A DNA stretch of 64,000 nucleotides, from assembly GCF_000168975.1 (NCBI RefSeq), contig NZ_AAUW01000028.1, forward strand, positions 1 through 64,000. The letters run 5' to 3'. The notes below the pieces were generated by a model. It saw nothing but the letters and a program-made list of their open reading frames with translations, had not been told where the DNA came from and did not search any database. Within the stretch, counting starts at the first letter, position 1. Each line of letters begins with the position of its first letter. Source of the DNA: Roseibium aggregatum IAM 12614 (GTDB taxonomy: Bacteria; Pseudomonadota; Alphaproteobacteria; Rhizobiales; Stappiaceae). Shown here piece after piece: positions 53,565 through 62,525 of this stretch. The position numbers were made by a program, and so were the translations under genes.

Positions 53565-55954
53565 CAGCGAACCTCCCCTGTCTGGGCGGATGTGGGTTGG
53601 GAGACCGTCTCGGGCTTCTCGATCGGTTTTTCAGGCTTGGTGCGCACCCGGATCAAGGCCAGCACACACAGACCGGCCAGAACCACCACAGCGATCTCGC
53701 CCAGCGTATCGAAGCCGCGGAAGTCGACGATGATCACGTTGACGATATTGCGCCCATGGGCGATGGAGCGACTGAACTGTGCGAAGAAGTCGGACAGCCG
53801 GCTATCGAAGGGCTGCTGCGTTATCGCAAGGAGCGTCAAGGTCAGCCCGAGACCGACACCGATGGCGACAATGCCGGTGCCAATGGCGGCAAGGCCGTGC
53901 CGATGATCGCTGGGTGACAGGTTCAGCCTCGTCATGACCAGCGCCAGGATGACGACCGACAGGGTTTCCACCATGAACTGGGTGAACGACAGATCCGGCG
54001 CCCCGAACATCATGAAGATCAGGGCAACGGCAAAGCCCTGGATGCCCAGAGACACGATGGCCGTCAGGCGGGTATTGGCGACGAGTACCGCGATCAGACC
54101 GAAGAAGGCGATCAGCAGGATACCCCATTCATAGAAGCGATAGTCCGGCATCTTCGGCATTGCCGGCAGGCTGCCCGTCAGGAAGCCGGGCACCAGCACC
54201 GCAACGCCCGTGAAAATGAACGTCAGGATCATGTAGGTCTGCATCTTGCCCGATTGCAGCAGACGGGTGATCCGCCAGGACAATCCGACGATACCGGCCA
54301 CGAACTGGTCGAACCCCTTGTCCGGTCCCCAGCCGATTGCCGTAAGAATGCTGCCGATCAGGCCGCGCAGACGGTCGATCTGGGTGAACAGCACAATACC
54401 AAGGCCAATGGTGACCAGAGACAGCAGAAGCGGTGCATTGATCGACGTCGGCCACAGGTGAAGTTCGATTTCCGTGGTCTGGCCAACCAGCGAAGACAGG
54501 GTTGGCCCGATCAGAAGCTCACCGGTCGTATGCGCGATCAAGGCCAGCCCAAGACCGGTGACCGAAAGGAACACGGGACCGGCAAACAGCAGTACAGGCC
54601 CCTCATGCGCATGTTTCGGCGTTTCCACCTTGGGACCGAGGAACGGCTTGATGGCGACCGCGGCTGCAATCACCAGCATCAGGGCATTGCCGACAACAGC
54701 CGTGACGGTGATCGGCAGGCCAAGTTCCAGCCAACCCCAGGTGCCATAGTAAAGCACTTCCTTGGCGATGAAGCCGATGAACGGCGGCAGTCCGGCCATG
54801 GAAAGCGCGGCCAGACAGGCGGCGACAAAAGTGATCGGCATGGCCGAACGCAAGCCGCCCAGCTTCGTGATGTCACGGGTTCCGGCTTCGTGATCGATCG
54901 TGCCCGCCACCATGAAGAGCGCGCCCTTGAAGAGAGAATGCGCAAGCAGATAGAGAACCGCGCCTTCCAGCGCCTTTTCCTGGCTGGTGCCGGTCAACAT
55001 CACCAGAAGCCCGAGCGAGGCCACCGTCGTATAGGCAAGCATCAGCTTCAGGTCGGTCTGGCGCACCGCCAGGATCGTGCCGACCAGCAAGGTCACGCCG
55101 CCGAACAGCGGCAGGACCGTCGTCCACAGTTCCGTTCCGCCCAGCAGCGGGTGCATACGCATCAAAAGGTAGACACCGGCCTTCACCATCGTCGCCGAAT
55201 GCAGATAGGCAGAAACGGGCGTCGGCGCTTCCATGGCGTTGGGCAGCCAGAAATGGAACGGGAACTGCGCAGACTTGGTGAAGGCACCGCCCAGAACAAG
55301 GAAAAAGATCGGGACGTAGAGCGCAGTGTCCTTGATGATATCCGGCGACGACAGCAGCACCGACATCTCGATCTCGCCCGTGGCGGAGATGATCAGGATG
55401 AACCCGGCCAGCAAAGCGAGGCCACCACCGCCTGTGACCACCAGCGCCTGGAGCGCGGCCCGGCGGGATGCAGCGCGCAGGTGATCGAAACCGATCAGGA
55501 GGAACGACGTGATCGAGGTCAGCTCCCAGAAGATGAACAGGGAGATCAGGTTGTTACCAAGCACAAGGCCGAGCATCGACCCCATGAACATGAACAGGAA
55601 CGAAAAGAACCTGCCCTGCTGCGGATGGCCTTTGAGGTAGCCTCCGGCGTACAGGATGATGAACGTTCCGATGCCCGAGATCAGCAGGGCAAACAGCGTC
55701 GACAATCCGTCGACATAGACAGAGAAGTTCACGCCATAACTGGGAGCCCAGGCCTTTGCCGCAACAAAGCTTTCCCCTTTCGACACGGGTTCGACGAACC
55801 CTGTGAAATGGAGGAAGATCAGCGCCGGCACGATTGCCAGCAGCCAGGCCGCATTGTGTTTGAACCAGCGGGTCAGAAAGGGCGCAACCACAGCCGCAGC
55901 AAAGGGCGCGAGGACGGCATAGAGAGTGGTGTCGTCGATCAATGCTGGCGTCAT
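53564..55954 (-). CDS. mrpA: Multisubunit Na+/H+ antiporter subunit MrpA
   Basis: This 796-residue protein is the large antiporter subunit, with about 20 TM segments. It has the NuoL-like core: LFIFWELTSITSFLLIGFDH with the TM5 glutamate and FTKSAQFPFHFWLPNAMEAP, then the C-terminal MrpA-specific domain including FMMFGAPDLSFTQFMVETL. It opens the operon mrpABCDEFG, which is complete and in canonical order, so it can provide sodium tolerance and pH homeostasis in a marine setting. Confidence 0.95.
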   Translation of the reverse strand: MTPALIDDTTLYAVLAPFAAAVVAPFLTRWFKHNAAWLLAIVPALIFLHFTGFVEPVSKGESFVAAKAWAPSYGVNFSVYVDGLSTLFALLISGIGTFIILYAGGYLKGHPQQGRFFSFLFMFMGSMLGLVLGNNLISLFIFWELTSITSFLLIGFDHLRAASRRAALQALVVTGGGGLALLAGFILIISATGEIEMSVLLSSPDIIKDTALYVPIFFLVLGGAFTKSAQFPFHFWLPNAMEAPTPVSAYLHSATMVKAGVYLLMRMHPLLGGTELWTTVLPLFGGVTLLVGTILAVRQTDLKLMLAYTTVASLGLLVMLTGTSQEKALEGAVLYLLAHSLFKGALFMVAGTIDHEAGTRDITKLGGLRSAMPITFVAACLAALSMAGLPPFIGFIAKEVLYYGTWGWLELGLPITVTAVVGNALMLVIAAAVAIKPFLGPKVETPKHAHEGPVLLFAGPVFLSVTGLGLALIAHTTGELLIGPTLSSLVGQTTEIELHLWPTSINAPLLLSLVTIGLGIVLFTQIDRLRGLIGSILTAIGWGPDKGFDQFVAGIVGLSWRITRLLQSGKMQTYMILTFIFTGVAVLVPGFLTGSLPAMPKMPDYRFYEWGILLIAFFGLIAVLVANTRLTAIVSLGIQGFAVALIFMMFGAPDLSFTQFMVETLSVVILALVMTRLNLSPSDHRHGLAAIGTGIVAIGVGLGLTLTLLAITQQPFDSRLSDFFAQFSRSIAHGRNIVNVIIVDFRGFDTLGEIAVVVLAGLCVLALIRVRTKPEKPIEKPETVSQPTSAQTGEVR

Positions 55955-56370
55955 GCTGATCTTTCGTCACGGTTGTAAAGAAACGACGGAAACGGGCTTT
56001 CTCGAATCAGCCCCGATCCGCCGGATAATAACGGGCCCGAAGGTTTATGACATGTCTTAGGCAGTTGAAATTACGTGTTCAAGCGTGTGCTTGTCGTTTT
56101 TCGGTGAATTCACCCGCGTCACATTCGCTCTTTTGTCAGGGGCAGGACCGACGAGCCGACATAGCGCGCAATTTGTCTGTGCTGAAAACGGCTCAACATT
56201 AAAAGCTCCGGGCTCCACGCGCGCAATACAACACGCTCTGGAGATCATCCGAGCGTTTCACTTTCGGCAAGACCGAGGAACGGCAGCTTGCCACTTGATT
56301 TCAAAGCGTGAATGCCGTTCAGTTTCAGAACAGGTATGCGTTGCACGGAAATCGAGCGAGGCAGGGAAAG
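55955..56370. other. Divergent intergenic region between mrpA and the PAS-GGDEF gene
   Basis: No gene is seen in this 416-bp stretch. It should contain the mrp promoter; I see no clear -35/-10 pair or hairpin. Confidence 0.35.
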
Positions 56371-57348
56371 ATGGTGTCGGGCAGCAATCGGGACACGCCT
56401 TCGGGAACGGATCTCCTCCGCCCGTCCGGTATCGACTTTGAAACGCTCGTCAAACTGGGCAATGAAGCCATTGTCATGATTGGCCTCGACGGTGCCCCCG
56501 CTTACATCTCCCCGGCCGCCGAGCGGCTGTTCGGGTGGAGTGCCGAGAAACTGGCCGACCATCTGAGCGATCTTGTTTACCTGGCCAGTCCGGATGCAGA
56601 TGCGGACCATTTGCACCAGATCCTGTGCGGCAGCGCCAACGCACAGTCTCCCCTTCCCCATGCAGACCTTCAACTTCGCTCCGCCTTCGGTCCATTGGTC
56701 TGGGCGGAGGTCAGCACGCATTTACTGCGAGATGGCAGCGGAACGGCTTACGCTTTCGCGGTCTATTTCCGCAGCATTTCCAAACGCAAGGAACTGGAAA
56801 GCCTGCTGGATGCAGCAACGCAGACCGACCCGCTGACCGGACTGCTGAACAGGCGTGCCTTTGAAGAAGGCCTGAAACGGGAATGGGCGATCGCCCTTCG
56901 CGAAAAGACCCACACCAGCCTGATCAAGGTCTCTCTCGACAGGTTCGAAGCACTTGCGGAACATTTCGGGCCAGACGCCGCCGAAGACTGCCTGACCAAG
57001 GTCGCGGAAACCTTGAAGGAAACCGCGCGCCGCCCGGCGGATATCGCTGCGCGAACCGCAACGGCGGAGTTTTCTCTTCTTCTGCCGAGAACGCACCAGA
57101 TGGGTGCAGAGACCATCAGCGCCTATCTTCATGTAGCAATCCAGGACCTCGGCATACCCAATCCGGACAACACCGCCGGTAATGGCATCATGACCGCATC
57201 TGTTGGAGCAGCTTGCGCGGTTGTCGAACAGACCGGCATTTCGGAAAGTTGCGAAATGATCCTTGCCGCCGCGGAGAACTGCGTTTTCCAGGCACGCCAG
57301 GAAGGCGGCAATCGCGTGAAGACTGTTTTGAACCACCTCACCCGTTAG
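56371..57348 (+). CDS. PAS-GGDEF protein with an inactive GGDEF site
   Basis: This 325-residue cytosolic protein has a PAS domain (about 20-135) and a GGDEF-like domain (about 145-320) beginning DAATQTDPLTGLLNRRAF. The active site is replaced: ATAEF (230-234) stands where GGDEF belongs, and the usual DxDxF metal ligand is SLDRF. It is therefore unlikely to make c-di-GMP, and may bind a nucleotide or signal as a receptor. ATG 56371 follows AGGGAAAG; a frame upstream to 56308 is not needed. Confidence 0.88.
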   Translation: MVSGSNRDTPSGTDLLRPSGIDFETLVKLGNEAIVMIGLDGAPAYISPAAERLFGWSAEKLADHLSDLVYLASPDADADHLHQILCGSANAQSPLPHADLQLRSAFGPLVWAEVSTHLLRDGSGTAYAFAVYFRSISKRKELESLLDAATQTDPLTGLLNRRAFEEGLKREWAIALREKTHTSLIKVSLDRFEALAEHFGPDAAEDCLTKVAETLKETARRPADIAARTATAEFSLLLPRTHQMGAETISAYLHVAIQDLGIPNPDNTAGNGIMTASVGAACAVVEQTGISESCEMILAAAENCVFQARQEGGNRVKTVLNHLTR

Positions 57349-57464
57349 AAGCCGAGTCCACACCTAGCCACCAGTAACCATTGACGAAACCGTTATCTGC
57401 TGCCGCTTGCAGCCATCGGTGCACGCGCCTATTTCTCGGAACAACACAATACAAGGAATGCAGA

Positions 57465-57914
57465 ATGAGCGACGACACCACCCGCCAATACCAAGCATCT
57501 CCAAAAGTCAAGAAAACCACTGCGGAATGGATGGAGCAGCTCACACCGGAGCAGTTCTACGTGACACGGCAATCCGGCACCGAGCGCCCTTTCACCGGCC
57601 CCTATTGGGACAACAAGCTCATCGGCCGCTATGACTGTGTGTGCTGCGGGGCGCCACTGTTCATGTCGGACACCAAATTCGATTCCGGTTGCGGATGGCC
57701 AAGCTTCTTCGAAGCGGTCGACCAGGATGCGATACGGGAACTCGAAGACCAGTCACACGGCATGATCCGAACCGAAATTCGCTGCAGCAACTGTGACGCG
57801 CACCTGGGTCACGTCTTCCCGGACGGGCCGCCACCCACGGGCCTGCGCTATTGCCTCAACGGCCATGCAATGAATTTCGTTCACGGCGGCAGGCTGCCCA
57901 CAAAAGCCGAATAG
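57465..57914 (+). CDS. msrB: Peptide-methionine (R)-S-oxide reductase
   Basis: This 149-residue enzyme repairs methionine-R-sulfoxide. Zinc ligands are C58/C61 and C107/C110, the catalytic cysteine is C130 in LRYCLNGHAM, and FDSGCGWPSF is conserved. ATG 57465 follows AAGGA. It is cytosolic, with no signal peptide. A long-loop hairpin follows it. Confidence 0.96.
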   Translation: MSDDTTRQYQASPKVKKTTAEWMEQLTPEQFYVTRQSGTERPFTGPYWDNKLIGRYDCVCCGAPLFMSDTKFDSGCGWPSFFEAVDQDAIRELEDQSHGMIRTEIRCSNCDAHLGHVFPDGPPPTGLRYCLNGHAMNFVHGGRLPTKAE

Positions 57915-57924
57915 CCATGTCAAG

Positions 57925-57975
57925 TCCTGCCCGCCTTTGAAGGGTTGGCCCGAAATGATAGCGCGGCGGGCAGGA
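57925..57975 (+). terminator. Long-loop hairpin after msrB
   Basis: TCCTGCCCGCC (57925-57935) and GGCGGGCAGGA (57965-57975) are perfect 11-bp arms with a 29-base loop. TTAATAC follows; a T-tract is absent. Confidence 0.5.
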
Positions 57976-58084
57976 TTAATACATGCATTAAGCACTAGTT
58001 TTAAGAACAGTGGCAGATTTTACAATTCAGTTACACCCCACTGATAATAACAGCAGCACAAGTTTAAGAACACCGGGGTGGATC

Positions 58085-58843
58085 TTGTCTGTATTACGAA
58101 TTTTTTCCGGCACATTTTCTCGCGCTCTGGTTGTCTTTCTGGGATTGGGACCTCTGAGCCAGCCGACATTGTCCTCTGCAGCGAATGCAGAGGAAATTGT
58201 CGCGTTTACAGGCTACCTGCCTCCGCTTTCCATCAATGAAGAGGAAAAAGGGATCGCAGTCGAGCTGATGGAACTCGTTGCCGAAGAAGCCGGTCTTGAT
58301 ATCAAGATCATGTTCGCCCCGTGGAGCCGTGCACAGCTTCTTGCAGAAAACACGCCTGGCTCCCTTCTCTTCACTGCCGCCTATTCCAATAAACGCAAGG
58401 AAAAATTCCAGTTTATCGCGCCTCTCCTCTATACGGAGAGCGCCTTCGTCACACTGGATGAACCCTTGGACACTTTTGAGAAGGCAGTCCAAAGCGGCAA
58501 GGTGATCGGCGTCCATCTTGGCAGCCACCGCAGCCAGATCCTGCGGCGTTTCGGGGTCCGCAACGTCGAGGAAATTCCGAGTGCCGAACAGATGAGCGTC
58601 ATGCTCAAAACCGGCCGGATCGATGCCTGGTACACCATGTCTGTCCGGGCGAGCTACATGTTCCGGCAGCAGGGTTTTGATCCGTCGACCCTGGTGATCG
58701 GAGCCCCGGTCACCCACGGAATACAGTGGCTCGCGGCCAACAACGACCTCGATCCGCAGGTCAAGGGCCGGCTGTCCGCTGCCGTCTCCAAAGTGTGGCG
58801 GGATCCGAGATACTGGCAGATCGTCGATCGGTACTCACACTGA
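58085..58843 (+). CDS. Family 3 periplasmic solute-binding protein
   Basis: This protein has 252 residues from TTG 58085. That start gives a proper signal peptide (hydrophobic ALVVFLGLG, cleavage after AANA), while a GTG at 58010 would put 25 polar residues in front of it. The mature part follows SBP_bac_3: IVAFTGYLPPLSINEEEKGIAVELMELVA, APWSRAQLLAENTPGS and KVIGVHLGSHRS. Related proteins bind amino acids or act as sensors. No permease or ATPase is adjacent, so it is an orphan. Confidence 0.85.
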   Translation: MSVLRIFSGTFSRALVVFLGLGPLSQPTLSSAANAEEIVAFTGYLPPLSINEEEKGIAVELMELVAEEAGLDIKIMFAPWSRAQLLAENTPGSLLFTAAYSNKRKEKFQFIAPLLYTESAFVTLDEPLDTFEKAVQSGKVIGVHLGSHRSQILRRFGVRNVEEIPSAEQMSVMLKTGRIDAWYTMSVRASYMFRQQGFDPSTLVIGAPVTHGIQWLAANNDLDPQVKGRLSAAVSKVWRDPRYWQIVDRYSH

Positions 58844-58891
58844 CGGCGATCCTATGGCTGCAAGTTGCGGCGCAGGACCTCTGCCAGATTG

Positions 58892-59326
58892 CTATTCCGC
58901 TGCCTCGGCTTCACTCTGGCCTGGCTTGGCGGTCAGTATCCTGGCGGTATTAACTTCTATCCAGTCGGCAAAGTCGCGCACCTTCAAGGCTGCTTCCCTG
59001 CCGATGGGCGACAGGCTGTAATCGACATGAGGCGGCACCACCGGATGGGAATACCGGTTGACGAAACCGTCTGCCTCCAGGGTCTGCAGCGTCTGCGCCA
59101 GCATCTTTTCACTGACGCCACCGACAGTGCGGCGAAGCTCTGAAAACCGCCGGTCCTTCTCCAGCAGCGCGATCAGCACAAGAACGCCCCAGCGGCTCGT
59201 CAGATGGCGCAAGATCTCGCGCGACGGACAATTCTGGTTCAGCAATTGCCCCTGCTGCATCAATTCGGACAAGGGCGCTCCACTGTTCAATGCACATCCG
59301 GGCGCGATTTCAGCCGTGTCGGTCAT
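58892..59326 (-). CDS. HxlR family transcriptional regulator
   Basis: This 144-residue winged-helix protein has the HxlR pattern: CPSREILRHLTSRWGVLVL, then RFSELRRTVGGVSEKMLAQTLQTLEADGFVNR and VDYSLSPIGREA. ATG 59326 is preferred; an ATG at 59338 is also in frame. It is divergent from an NmrA/QorB-type reductase gene, like ytfH/ytfG of E. coli, so it probably represses that gene in response to quinone or electrophile stress. Confidence 0.93.
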   Translation of the reverse strand: MTDTAEIAPGCALNSGAPLSELMQQGQLLNQNCPSREILRHLTSRWGVLVLIALLEKDRRFSELRRTVGGVSEKMLAQTLQTLEADGFVNRYSHPVVPPHVDYSLSPIGREAALKVRDFADWIEVNTARILTAKPGQSEAEAAE

Positions 59327-59372
59327 CCTGATTTCCATTTTTGTCCGAGATCGAAAATATCTCAAAACTAAC

Positions 59373-59396
59373 CTTTTTGTACGTACTAACAAAAAG
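59373..59396. promoter_or_regulatory. Candidate HxlR operator
   Basis: CTTTTTGT and ACAAAAAG form perfect 8-bp inverted arms around an 8-bp spacer, and the palindrome GTACGTAC (59379-59386) overlaps it. It lies in the 137-bp divergent region between the regulator and reductase starts. Confidence 0.55.
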
Positions 59397-59463
59397 TAAG
59401 TTAGTCATCTACATAGGCAGCATCCGATGCATTTCAAACGATCAACCCTCAAGGAGAAATACG

Positions 59464-60321
59464 ATGATCGCAGTCACGGGTGCCAACGGCCAGCTCGGCC
59501 GTCTCGTCCTCAAACATCTGGCTAAGCTGACCGCGCAGCCGGTTCGCGCCCTTGTCAGGTCACCGGAAAAGGCCGCAGACCTTGCCAGCGGCCAGGTTGC
59601 TGTGGTGAAGGCAGACTATGACGACAGCAGCACTCTGCCTGCCGCCCTGGAAGGTGTCGAGCGTCTCCTGCTCATTTCCGGGTCGGAAGTCGGCAAGCGC
59701 GTTCCGCAGCACAAGGCCGTTATCGACGCGGCAAAGGCAGCCGGTGTCCGCTTCATCGTCTACACCAGCCTGCTCAATGTTCCGCAGTCCAGCCTTCTTC
59801 TTGGCGAGGAACATAAAGAAACGGAAAAGCTTCTGAGCGAAAGCGGCATTGCCCATGCCGTGCTGCGCAATGGTTGGTACGTTGAGAATTTTGGTGGCAC
59901 GATTTCAGCAGCCCTCGCCCACGGCGCTGTTGCCGGCGCAAGCGGCGACGGCAAGTTTTCCGCAGCCGGACGCGAAGACTACGCAGAAGCCGCAGCCCGG
60001 ATTGTTTCCGGCAGCGATCTGTCCACGCGAGCACTCGAACTTGGTGGTTCGTCTGCCTTCACGCTTGGCGACCTTGCAGCGGAACTCTCCAGCCAGACCG
60101 GCCGCGACATCCCGTTCAACAATCTGCCGGACGCCACCTATGCCGGCATTCTCGTGCAGGCCGGCCTGCCGGAAGGTTTTGCAAAGATCCTCGCAGATGC
60201 AGACAGGGGAGCTTCTGAAGGCGACCTCTTCACGGCCTCCACGGCACTGGAAGATCTGAATGGCCATCCGGCCCGTTCCCTGAAGGACTTTGTGGCCGAA
60301 AGCCTGAAGGCAAACGCGTAA
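59464..60321 (+). CDS. NmrA/QorB-type NAD(P)H:quinone oxidoreductase
   Basis: This 285-residue atypical short-chain dehydrogenase has the nucleotide-binding GANGQLGRLVLKHL at the N-terminus, RALVRSPEKA for the adenosine phosphate and IVYTSLLNVP. The C-terminal part FTLGDLAAELSSQTGRDIPF matches the QorB/YtfG group, which reduces quinones with NADPH. ATG 59464 follows AAGGAG. It is divergent from its likely HxlR regulator. Confidence 0.92.
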   Translation: MIAVTGANGQLGRLVLKHLAKLTAQPVRALVRSPEKAADLASGQVAVVKADYDDSSTLPAALEGVERLLLISGSEVGKRVPQHKAVIDAAKAAGVRFIVYTSLLNVPQSSLLLGEEHKETEKLLSESGIAHAVLRNGWYVENFGGTISAALAHGAVAGASGDGKFSAAGREDYAEAAARIVSGSDLSTRALELGGSSAFTLGDLAAELSSQTGRDIPFNNLPDATYAGILVQAGLPEGFAKILADADRGASEGDLFTASTALEDLNGHPARSLKDFVAESLKANA

Positions 60322-60360
60322 GCTTCCGGCAAGGATTGCTCCTGCAATGAGCCGCTCCGG

Positions 60361-60387
60361 CACGAAGGCGGCATTGCCGCCTTCGTG
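60361..60387 (+). terminator. Hairpin after the quinone reductase gene
   Basis: CACGAAGGCGGC and GCCGCCTTCGTG form a perfect 12-bp stem with an ATT loop. TACTCATTTG follows, so the T-tract is weak. Confidence 0.7.
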
Positions 60388-60488
60388 TACTCATTTGAAT
60401 TTGTTGTCGGTCGCTTCAAGGATATTTGTTGGTCCCCGATTGGCGAACCTGTTACCCAAGAGGTTCTGCACTTTCCCGGTATCCGATC

Positions 60489-61724
60489 ATGTCTCTCGCC
60501 ACCGCTTCCGACCCATACGCCCAGGACGGGCCCTACGCCTGGTTCCGGCTGGCGATTTCGATCCTGCTGAGTACCCTTGGTGGGGCAGGCATGTGGGCAG
60601 TCGTCATCGTTCTACCGGCGGTCCAGTCGGATTTCGGCATCGACCGCGCCGACGCCTCCCTGCCTTATACCGCCACCATGTTCGGTTTTGCCGCCGGCAA
60701 CTATCTGCTGGGCCGCTTCGTTGATCGCTACGGCATCGTGCTACCGGTCATAGGCTCTGCCCTGTCGCTTTCCGCAGGTTTCGTGCTGGCAGCCTTTGCG
60801 CCCGATGTCTGGTCGTTCTCTCTGGCGCAGGGGGTGCTGATAGGGCTGGGAACCGCGGCGACCTTCGGCCCGCTGATTGCCGATATTTCGCATTGGTTCC
60901 TGAAACGGCGCGGCTTCGCCGTCGCCTGTGCTGCCTGCGGCAACTATCTTGCCGGTGTGCTCTGGCCCTCGCTGATCCAGTGGAGCCTCGCCACCACCGA
61001 CTGGCGCCACACATATATCCTCATCGGCGTCATCTGCCTCGTCGCGATGGTGCCGCTGGCCCTCTTGCTGCGCAGGCCTCCACCGGACACCTCCTTGAGT
61101 GCGGCCTCGGCAACCGCCCGTTTCGGACGCCAGGACACTGGGCTGCCACCTGCCGTCTTGCAGGCTCTTCTGGTGGTTGCCGGGCTTGCCTGCTGTGTCG
61201 CCATGTCCATGCCGCAGGTCCATATCGTCGCCTATTGCGTCGATCTGGGCTATGGCGTTGCGCCCGGTGCGGACATGATCGCACTGATGACCGGTGCCGG
61301 TGTCGTCAGCCGGCTGACCTCCGGTTATATCGCCGACAAGATCGGCGGGGTCATGACGCTGCTGATCGGCTCAGTGCTGCAATGTGCAGCGCTTTTCCTT
61401 TTCATTCCGTTCAACGGGCTGGCTTCGCTTTACCTGGTGTCGCTCATCTTCGGTCTCTCGCAAGGCGGTATCGTGCCCAGCTATGCGGTGATCGTGCGCG
61501 AATATCTGCCTGCTCGCGAGGCGGGACAACGGGTCGGTCTGGTGATCATGTCGACCATTCTGGGAATGGCCCTCGGCGGTTGGTTGTCCGGCTGGATCTA
61601 CGACCTCACAGGCTCCTACCAGGCCGCGTTCCTGAACGGCATCGCCTGGAACTTCCTCAACATGGCGGTGATGATCTTCATTTTCATGCGCGGCAAGATG
61701 CGGCCGACAGGCGCTGCTGCCTGA
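60489..61724 (+). CDS. Major facilitator superfamily transporter
   Basis: This 411-residue protein has 12 TM segments with the MFS loop 2-3 motif GRFVDRYG after TM2 and VVSRLTSGYIADKIGG between TM8 and TM9. The second half contains the TMs VSLIFGLSQGGIVPSYAVIV. The type is closest to the YbfB/oxalate-formate-like MFS families, without a clear substrate. ATG 60489 gives the standard N-terminus; no good ribosome binding site is visible. Confidence 0.92.
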   Translation: MSLATASDPYAQDGPYAWFRLAISILLSTLGGAGMWAVVIVLPAVQSDFGIDRADASLPYTATMFGFAAGNYLLGRFVDRYGIVLPVIGSALSLSAGFVLAAFAPDVWSFSLAQGVLIGLGTAATFGPLIADISHWFLKRRGFAVACAACGNYLAGVLWPSLIQWSLATTDWRHTYILIGVICLVAMVPLALLLRRPPPDTSLSAASATARFGRQDTGLPPAVLQALLVVAGLACCVAMSMPQVHIVAYCVDLGYGVAPGADMIALMTGAGVVSRLTSGYIADKIGGVMTLLIGSVLQCAALFLFIPFNGLASLYLVSLIFGLSQGGIVPSYAVIVREYLPAREAGQRVGLVIMSTILGMALGGWLSGWIYDLTGSYQAAFLNGIAWNFLNMAVMIFIFMRGKMRPTGAAA

Positions 61725-61765
61725 GGCCTTTGCCCGGCGGGCGGCAAGCACCGCTGGTGAGCCTG

Positions 61766-62356
61766 TTACTTCAGGACGCTGAAATTGCTGGCGATCAGCC
61801 AGATCTGCGACAGCAGAACCACGCTGACGAGACCAATGTGATAAGCGGTGTGCCGGATCCTCGTTGCGGCAAGAACCAGCACGATGATGATGATCTGGCG
61901 CACCAGATAGGCGGTTCCCAGATCGTTGAAATAGTCGATCCCCTTCAAGCGGGAGTCCACGATGTCGAGCGCGAACATCAAGGCCAGCAGGCTATAGATC
62001 CAGTTCTTTCGGGCAAAGAAATAGTCCTTGTAATTGGCGTATTCGGCCATCTTGTCCGGATAAAGCACGGCTGTAATGAAAAAGTAGAGCGCGGCAAAAG
62101 CAATGACGAAAAGATAGCTTTCAAACGTCCAGACCTGAATGCGGCCGAGCGCAAATTCGAACCACCAGAAATGCACCACGGAGAGCAGCATGAACAGCGA
62201 CCACCCCAGGTGCACGCCGTAGATCTCCTCCTGGCTGGGGTGCTGCACATACCGCGCAAGGCCATTGAGCAAGCGCGCAACCCCCAGCCCGATCACCATG
62301 CCGATGATGATCCGGATATGCGCAAATTCTGCAAGATTGATGGGAAGTCTGTCCAT
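61766..62356 (-). CDS. Integral membrane protein of unknown function
   Basis: I do not recognise this 196-residue protein. About six TM segments are visible: near 12-30, 52-70, 80-100, 113-130, 144-162 and 170-190. HPSQEEIYGVHLGWSLFML and VHFWWFEFALGRIQVWTFESY are characteristic stretches. ATG 62356 is used; a GTG at 62362 is two codons upstream. It lies downstream of the FecCD permease on the same strand, across 169 bp, but need not belong to the transporter. Confidence 0.72.
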   Translation of the reverse strand: MDRLPINLAEFAHIRIIIGMVIGLGVARLLNGLARYVQHPSQEEIYGVHLGWSLFMLLSVVHFWWFEFALGRIQVWTFESYLFVIAFAALYFFITAVLYPDKMAEYANYKDYFFARKNWIYSLLALMFALDIVDSRLKGIDYFNDLGTAYLVRQIIIIVLVLAATRIRHTAYHIGLVSVVLLSQIWLIASNFSVLK

Positions 62357-62525
62357 GGTCACGCCGCATCTGCTCTGTGTCCGGCAACGCTACACCAATA
62401 CCGCCCGATTCGAGATCCGTCCCATGGAAACAGGCCGGATCTCTTATAGCAAGCACCGCACGCCGCGCGAGCAAACGGTGGGCAGCCATCCCTCCCCAGG
62501 TCGACCAGCTTGTCCGTGTGAAAGT

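Noticed and set aside
54254..55978. 574-codon open frame opposite mrpA
   Set aside because: Its composition is Arg/Gln/His-rich, as expected from antisense of a membrane protein. The mrpA frame is intact and conserved.
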